A stretch of 64,000 nt of DNA from Pohlia nutans (Eukaryota > Streptophyta > Bryopsida > Bryales > Mniaceae). The translations under genes were made by a program, and so were the position numbers. A model generated the notes under the pieces. It ran no database searches. It saw nothing but the letters and a program-made list of their open reading frames with translations, and was not told where the DNA came from. This document shows positions 59,864 to 64,000 of this stretch, piece after piece (within the stretch, counting starts at the first letter, position 1; each line of letters opens with the position of its first letter). The stretch covers positions 11,995,811 to 12,059,810 of the forward strand of contig CM040085.1 of NCBI GenBank assembly GCA_022496805.1, read 5' to 3'.

Positions 59864-60117
59864 TAGGACCCCACAGATTTTCAACGATTTCCGTGCGACA
59901 TCCGATATTTCATGGATTCGTGCATTTGTCGCACGGAATCCGCATTGATTTTGCAGTAATTTTGCACGGATTCTACACTTTAATAAATAACAAAGAGAGT
60001 GAATGTAGAATCTGTGCAGATTTAGTGCAAAATTAGTTTGAAATCCGTACGAAAAATGCACGAACTCATGAAATATCGGATGTCACACGGAAATCGTTGA
60101 AAATCCGTGGGGTCCTA
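59864..60117. mobile_element. 250-bp foldback MITE with TA target
   Basis: The element 59866-60115 is flanked by TA. Ends GGACCCCACAGATTTTCAAC and its reverse complement with one change. The inverted arms extend through nearly the whole element (CGATTTCCGTG, CGACATCCGATATTTCATG and so on). Non-coding. Confidence 0.8.
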
Positions 60118-61898
60118 AATTATTGATGTTGATTCTGAGATTTGATTAGAATACTGAAGTCTGAAGTAACTTTATCACATTCAAGCATCATAACAAATGT
60201 GGGCAAAAGTACGAGGAAAACAAAGCAATTTCTATTTCTCCAAGAGTGTACCATGGTGGTGAAGTCATATACTTGAAATTAAGACCGCCAAATTGGAATC
60301 TAACAATGGAGATGAACTAGTAAACCAATAATTAAATTTTGTATGTGTGCATTGAATTAAAGAGTTTGGAACACCAAAAATCCAAAAATCAAGGACACAT
60401 TTGTGTTTCATTGGGATATTTACAGTTTCAAGTATATCACAAATTTAAAATCCATATCGACATGCCTTCATGCTAAATAATGTCTTCACTTAAAAATATT
60501 ATCATTCTCTAAATTGAAGTGCCAAACACTACGAAAATTTAACACTACGAGCTTTGGCAAAAACGTATTTAAATACACTAAGTTAGTACCTTGATAGATC
60601 ATAGTATATGCTACAGTCAAACATAGCTATAAATTTAATAACTATGGTAAGGGTGTAGCTTATGCTATGGGATCTTATGGTTCGGGTGACTAAAGAGCCT
60701 CAAAATCAAGTATTACTTTATGAAATAGTGAATGTAGCGAATGTAAAATATTTTCAATTAAAATATTTTCAATTACAACTTTCTTCTTATCTAATTATGA
60801 TCATCAAATTTATTTTTCAAAATTATTCATATTTGATGCATTAAACTTGATTTGTAATAACAATGTAAAAACCTTGTTTGCTGTAAAAAATGATTTTTAA
60901 TGGTTTTTACCTTTTCCACACTATTTTTGGAATAAAATTTTCATGTTTCACTAAATCACCATATATACATGTATTTTAAGAAAAACAAACCCTTCATATG
61001 GGTTTCATGATCTTGCACATTTTTCCATCCTAAGGTTTTCCAGGCTTATTAAATATCATAGAATGGAAGGATTCTAATTTTAGAAAATAACTTTATAACT
61101 ATCCAACATCTAATCACATTAAATCACCTAAAAAATTGAATAATGAAGTTCTAAATATATATACGGTCCATTTTACATTACACTTAGTTCAAACACTACA
61201 TCATATTTTTACTAATATGGTCGTAGCGAAGCACTTACCCAAAAATAAACCCAGTCAAAAATATCATTGTGTGGATATCCCTCATGCCCCTAAACCTTCA
61301 AAATCTCGTGCATCCATCATTTACAAAAAATTAACTAGAATTTTTCAAAGTTCATTTTCTCAAAAAACTCATCACTTGAAACTACTTTTTTTACTCACCT
61401 GTACCATGAGAACGTCCTATATTAGAGGTTCAAATTGGGAACACTAAGTTCCCATAGTGTAATCGTTCCCATCGCGCTATTTATAAGGCTTTGGGAGGCC
61501 TACCAGGTAGGATTGTTTATCCTGACGTGACGCAGACAATTTCTGTCATTATATCGTGACGCGTCCATCGCGACGCGTCGGTATTGCGTCTGGATCCCGA
61601 CATCAAAGTAAATTTCCAGTAAAAAAAATTACTTTTTATTTTTTCCGTTTCACATGACAGTAAAATTCTTGGATGAATTTCGTCCAAGGCCGTCCAGCAA
61701 GCCGTCGACTGGACGGCCCGCCCGTCGACCAGATGGTGCCGACGTGCGTTGGACGCTCCGTCTGCACACTAGACGCTGTGACTGTCTATTGGACAGCATG
61801 TCCTGGATTTGAGGGCCAGACCGTCCATTGGAAGGCCTCTCGTTGACTCGAAAGACTGCCCGTCAGGTCATTCCATAGTATGTCCATCCATTACTTGT
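60118..61898. other. Gene-poor region
   Basis: AT-rich to about 61450, then GC-richer. 61680-61870 has irregular repeats of GTCGACTGGACGG/TCCATTGGA-type phrases. Short frames only (for example 61136-61447), with no recognisable protein. Confidence 0.5.
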
Positions 61899-61996
61899 CA
61901 GACTGTTTAATTTTTTTATTTTTGAAACAAATGAAACAGAATTTCATTGCAAAAGGGCACAATACAAACCAACCAGCCACAAGGCCAGACTGTTTA
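61899..61996 (-). mobile_element. 5'-truncated LINE tail with target-site duplication
   Basis: CAGACTGTTTA occurs at 61899-61909 and again at 61986-61996. Between them, on the minus strand, is a 76-bp LINE-like 3' end (GCCCTTTTGCAATGAAATTC, then TGTTTCATTTG) finishing in an A-rich tail, seen as T-rich sequence at 61910-61925. The direct repeats plus tail are the signature of target-primed reverse transcription. Confidence 0.7.
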
Positions 61997-62678
61997 GGAT
62001 TTTAGGGATGGTGGAGATGATTTGTGCCTCATCTGTACACATGTGTGTAGGAAAATGAATGACCATATTAATAGTTTATTAGTAATAGCGAGGTAAAAAA
62101 ACATGGCGATTATATATTGGAGTATAATATTGTATATTACAAGCCTAATGCCTGAGCTTCGCGCGAGAAACTACCATAATGTATCTCCTACAGTTATAAC
62201 CCACAGTGTACTGCATTCCTAAGTACTCGGGTAGAACTGCCTGCATTAAGCGCTCTTGGATCCGGTCCATCGTTGTCAGGGCTTGGTGGTGGGCTTTGTC
62301 GGTGCACTATGAAATCACTATCTGGAACCTCACCACTATTACCTACTGTGTCATCTGTGGATTCATCATCGTCAGATCTCGTAGTGCCACTCCTGGCCGA
62401 CTCATTGTTTTGGCGGTTTGTGATGCGTGGTCCAAGAGAAGAAAGTGTTTTAAGAGGTCTAATTTAGGACGGCTAGTCCATCCACTCGACGATTTGTCCG
62501 TCCCTTGGTGACAGCTAGCGAAAGAAGACGGGTTGCAATGCTTAGAGCTCAATTTGAATACTTGATAGTGTTCGTTTTTAGAGCTCTTAATTTGACAATT
62601 TTGGCGATCTACTATGACAAAGATGTCCATTATGGAGCATTTCAAATTTGCAAGCTAAAATATTGAATGTGAATTACA
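61997..62678. other. No gene; dispersed repeat copy at 62547-62678
   Basis: Frames of 101 and 64 codons (62206-62511, 62273-62467) overlap each other and show no family. 62547-62678 is the second copy of the repeat at 56221-56340. Confidence 0.5.
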
Positions 62679-63431
62679 CACTGCTAGAAAAAACACCCCA
62701 TAGCATTACCCAGGACGTTGCTATGAACACTGGGAAGACACTTTGAGGAGGGCTTGCAAACGTTGCATTAGCTACACTAAAAACATTGATCTTATTAAAC
62801 AACGTTTTGGAACATGATTTTGCCACGTTTTGGTGCAAGCTTTTGCCACGTTTATTACATGTTCGGGAATGGGTTATACATGAGTTCCCAATGTATTCTA
62901 GTGGTAAATCACTATAGGTACTTATCGCAGGAGTTTACTGTGGATAATTTACAGTATCTTATACCATATACTATACTGTAAATTATATTATATATAGTAT
63001 ATTGTAAATCATATATTAATTATATAGTATATGTACTGTACAATACACAGTGTACATACTACACTATACAATTTATATACTATATAGTACATAGTATGTA
63101 TATGGTACAACATTTAATACATATATTGTACAATACACGGTACAATATACCGTACAATATGTATCATAGTGATGGCCGGCTTCACTATTAGTATTGTCGA
63201 CCTCACTCACCCCTTGATAAACCTTATCATGGGATAAATAGCTTGGCTTGTGAACATTGTGAGATTGTGAGAAAGCCATTGGGAACACAACGTTGCTCTC
63301 ACCTCCAAAATGTTGCTCGAAAACAAACTTTGCTCTCAAACGTTGTTTATTTCCTCAAACATTGCTAAGTTATATAAACGTTGCTTAAACGTTGCTTACA
63401 AACGTTGCAAAGCCTCCCACATTCTAGTAGT
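62679..63431. mobile_element. CACTA-like non-autonomous element
   Basis: Begins CACTGCTAGAAAAAACACCC. The other end in reverse complement begins TTACTACTAGAATGTGGGAG. Both subterminal regions carry repeated AACGTTGC/GCAACGTT words (for example CAAACGTTGCATT, AAACGTTGCTTAAACGTTGC), typical of CACTA transposase-binding repeats. The interior is an AT-rich TGTACAATA-like repeat tract (about 62930-63165). No transposase. Confidence 0.5.
62930..63165. repeat. AT-rich TATA/GTAC low-complexity tract
   Basis: Irregular alternation of TATA, GTAC and TGTACAATA words. Highly self-complementary; non-coding. Confidence 0.75.
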
Positions 63432-63660
63432 AAGGCCATATTCGTTATATTGAGACTTTTCGCAGTCTCATTTTTATCTTCGATTCGAAGATAAACCGTT
63501 TTATCTCCTTACTACAATTTTTTTATAAATATTTAACAATACCATCTTTTGGAATTTCATTATAGAATCACTATTTGAGCATTAATTTTTTTTGGTTTCA
63601 ATTATTATTTTTTAAATGAATTTTTGAATAACTAGCATTCTGTCTCAAAATCAGCTAAAA
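63432..63660. other. No gene seen
   Basis: AT-rich spacer between the CACTA-like element and the last MITE. A short CTTCGATTCGAAG palindrome is present near 63479. Confidence 0.5.
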
Positions 63661-64000
63661 GGGTGCATTCACAATAAAACGAGCCAACCCTGCCCAGTTA
63701 TAACGACTCTTGATGAGTGCTTAGAAAATAATATCTTCAATTTATGTAGATATTAGAAAAATTTAAGGACATTTTGCGACATATTTTGAACATTTTAGCA
63801 CATTTTAGTCGTTATTAACAACTGGTTACGACCATATTTTAATCGTTTTGGAGTATCAATAACTTCCCAAACATTGTCAAACTTTAGTATATTGTATAAT
63901 GACATATATATTATATGTAGTTACTAATTTATATTGCATTATCAATTCATATGATAAGATTATTGCTTAAAAATCCGTTAAATTAATCACTGGTTACAGT
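63661..64000 (+). mobile_element. 369-bp MITE, copy 3, cut by the window end
   Basis: Starts GGGTGCATTCACAATAAAAC and follows copy 1 (36603-36971) in the same orientation to GGTTACAGT at 64000. About 29 bp should lie beyond the window. Confidence 0.85.

Noticed and set aside
61540..61870. CG-rich GACGCG/GTCGACTGGACGG phrases as a possible CRISPR or satellite array
   Set aside because: Phrases are irregular in spacing and sequence. There is no repeat-spacer periodicity, and the genome is eukaryotic.
62206..62511. 101-codon frame
   Set aside because: Overlapped by another frame of similar length on the same strand; no family resemblance.

Overview
The window looks like nuclear DNA of a green plant, most likely a seedless or early-diverging streptophyte. 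The species cannot be fixed from sequence alone. Evidence: GT-AG introns with TTTGCAG-type acceptors, a plant-style Ty1/copia polyprotein, telo-box motifs (CCCTAAACCCTAAAC) just upstream of a housekeeping gene, plant-like small RING proteins, and a very heavy load of MITEs. The DNA is AT-rich, except for one strikingly GC-rich cysteine-repeat exon.

Layout. 1-11255 is a transposon-made rearrangement. Two near-identical inverted arms (1-3042 and 7176-10217) each carry a dead Tc1-like element, and the inner end of their identity falls exactly on the Tc1 terminus. Around them lies an older inverted duplicon (3041-3535 / 10749-11255), and between them a 2-kb TTAA-flanked element with an 870-bp foldback nested inside. 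11684-13353 is a three-exon gene for a secreted cysteine-repeat protein. 14606-17469 (minus) is an eight-exon alpha-N-terminal protein methyltransferase. 17.7-22.4 kb is mostly MITEs. 22446-31235 is a 22-exon importin-beta-type karyopherin of 1,114 residues. 32.1-33.9 kb holds two divergent small RING genes. 35.0-38.5 kb (minus) is a shattered hAT transposase with other elements inserted.

From 39.4 to 59.6 kb there is a tandem array of four more closely related small RING genes (CDS at 41540, 49770, 53312 and 59228). Each has a homologous upstream leader of about 0.8 kb. Unit 2 was invaded by a copia retroelement with an intact 1,381-codon polyprotein, flanked by a perfect 502-bp direct repeat that is also present once in unit 1. 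It also received a TTAA-type (piggyBac-like) element, whose unoccupied site survives in unit 4. Unit 3 has lost the reading frame of its start. 59.8-64.0 kb is gene-poor and carries a foldback MITE, a tiny 5'-truncated LINE with an 11-bp target duplication, a CACTA-like element and a truncated MITE.

How it fits together. The methyltransferase and the karyopherin are ordinary housekeeping genes whose complete gene models stay in frame. The rest is transposon biology and a fast-evolving RING array. The most informative structures are the Tc1-bounded inverted duplication, the TTAA-flanked MITEs (one proven by an empty paralogous site), and the copia insertion bounded by a long host-sequence duplication. 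All coordinates and splice sites were read by eye; nothing was aligned computationally.
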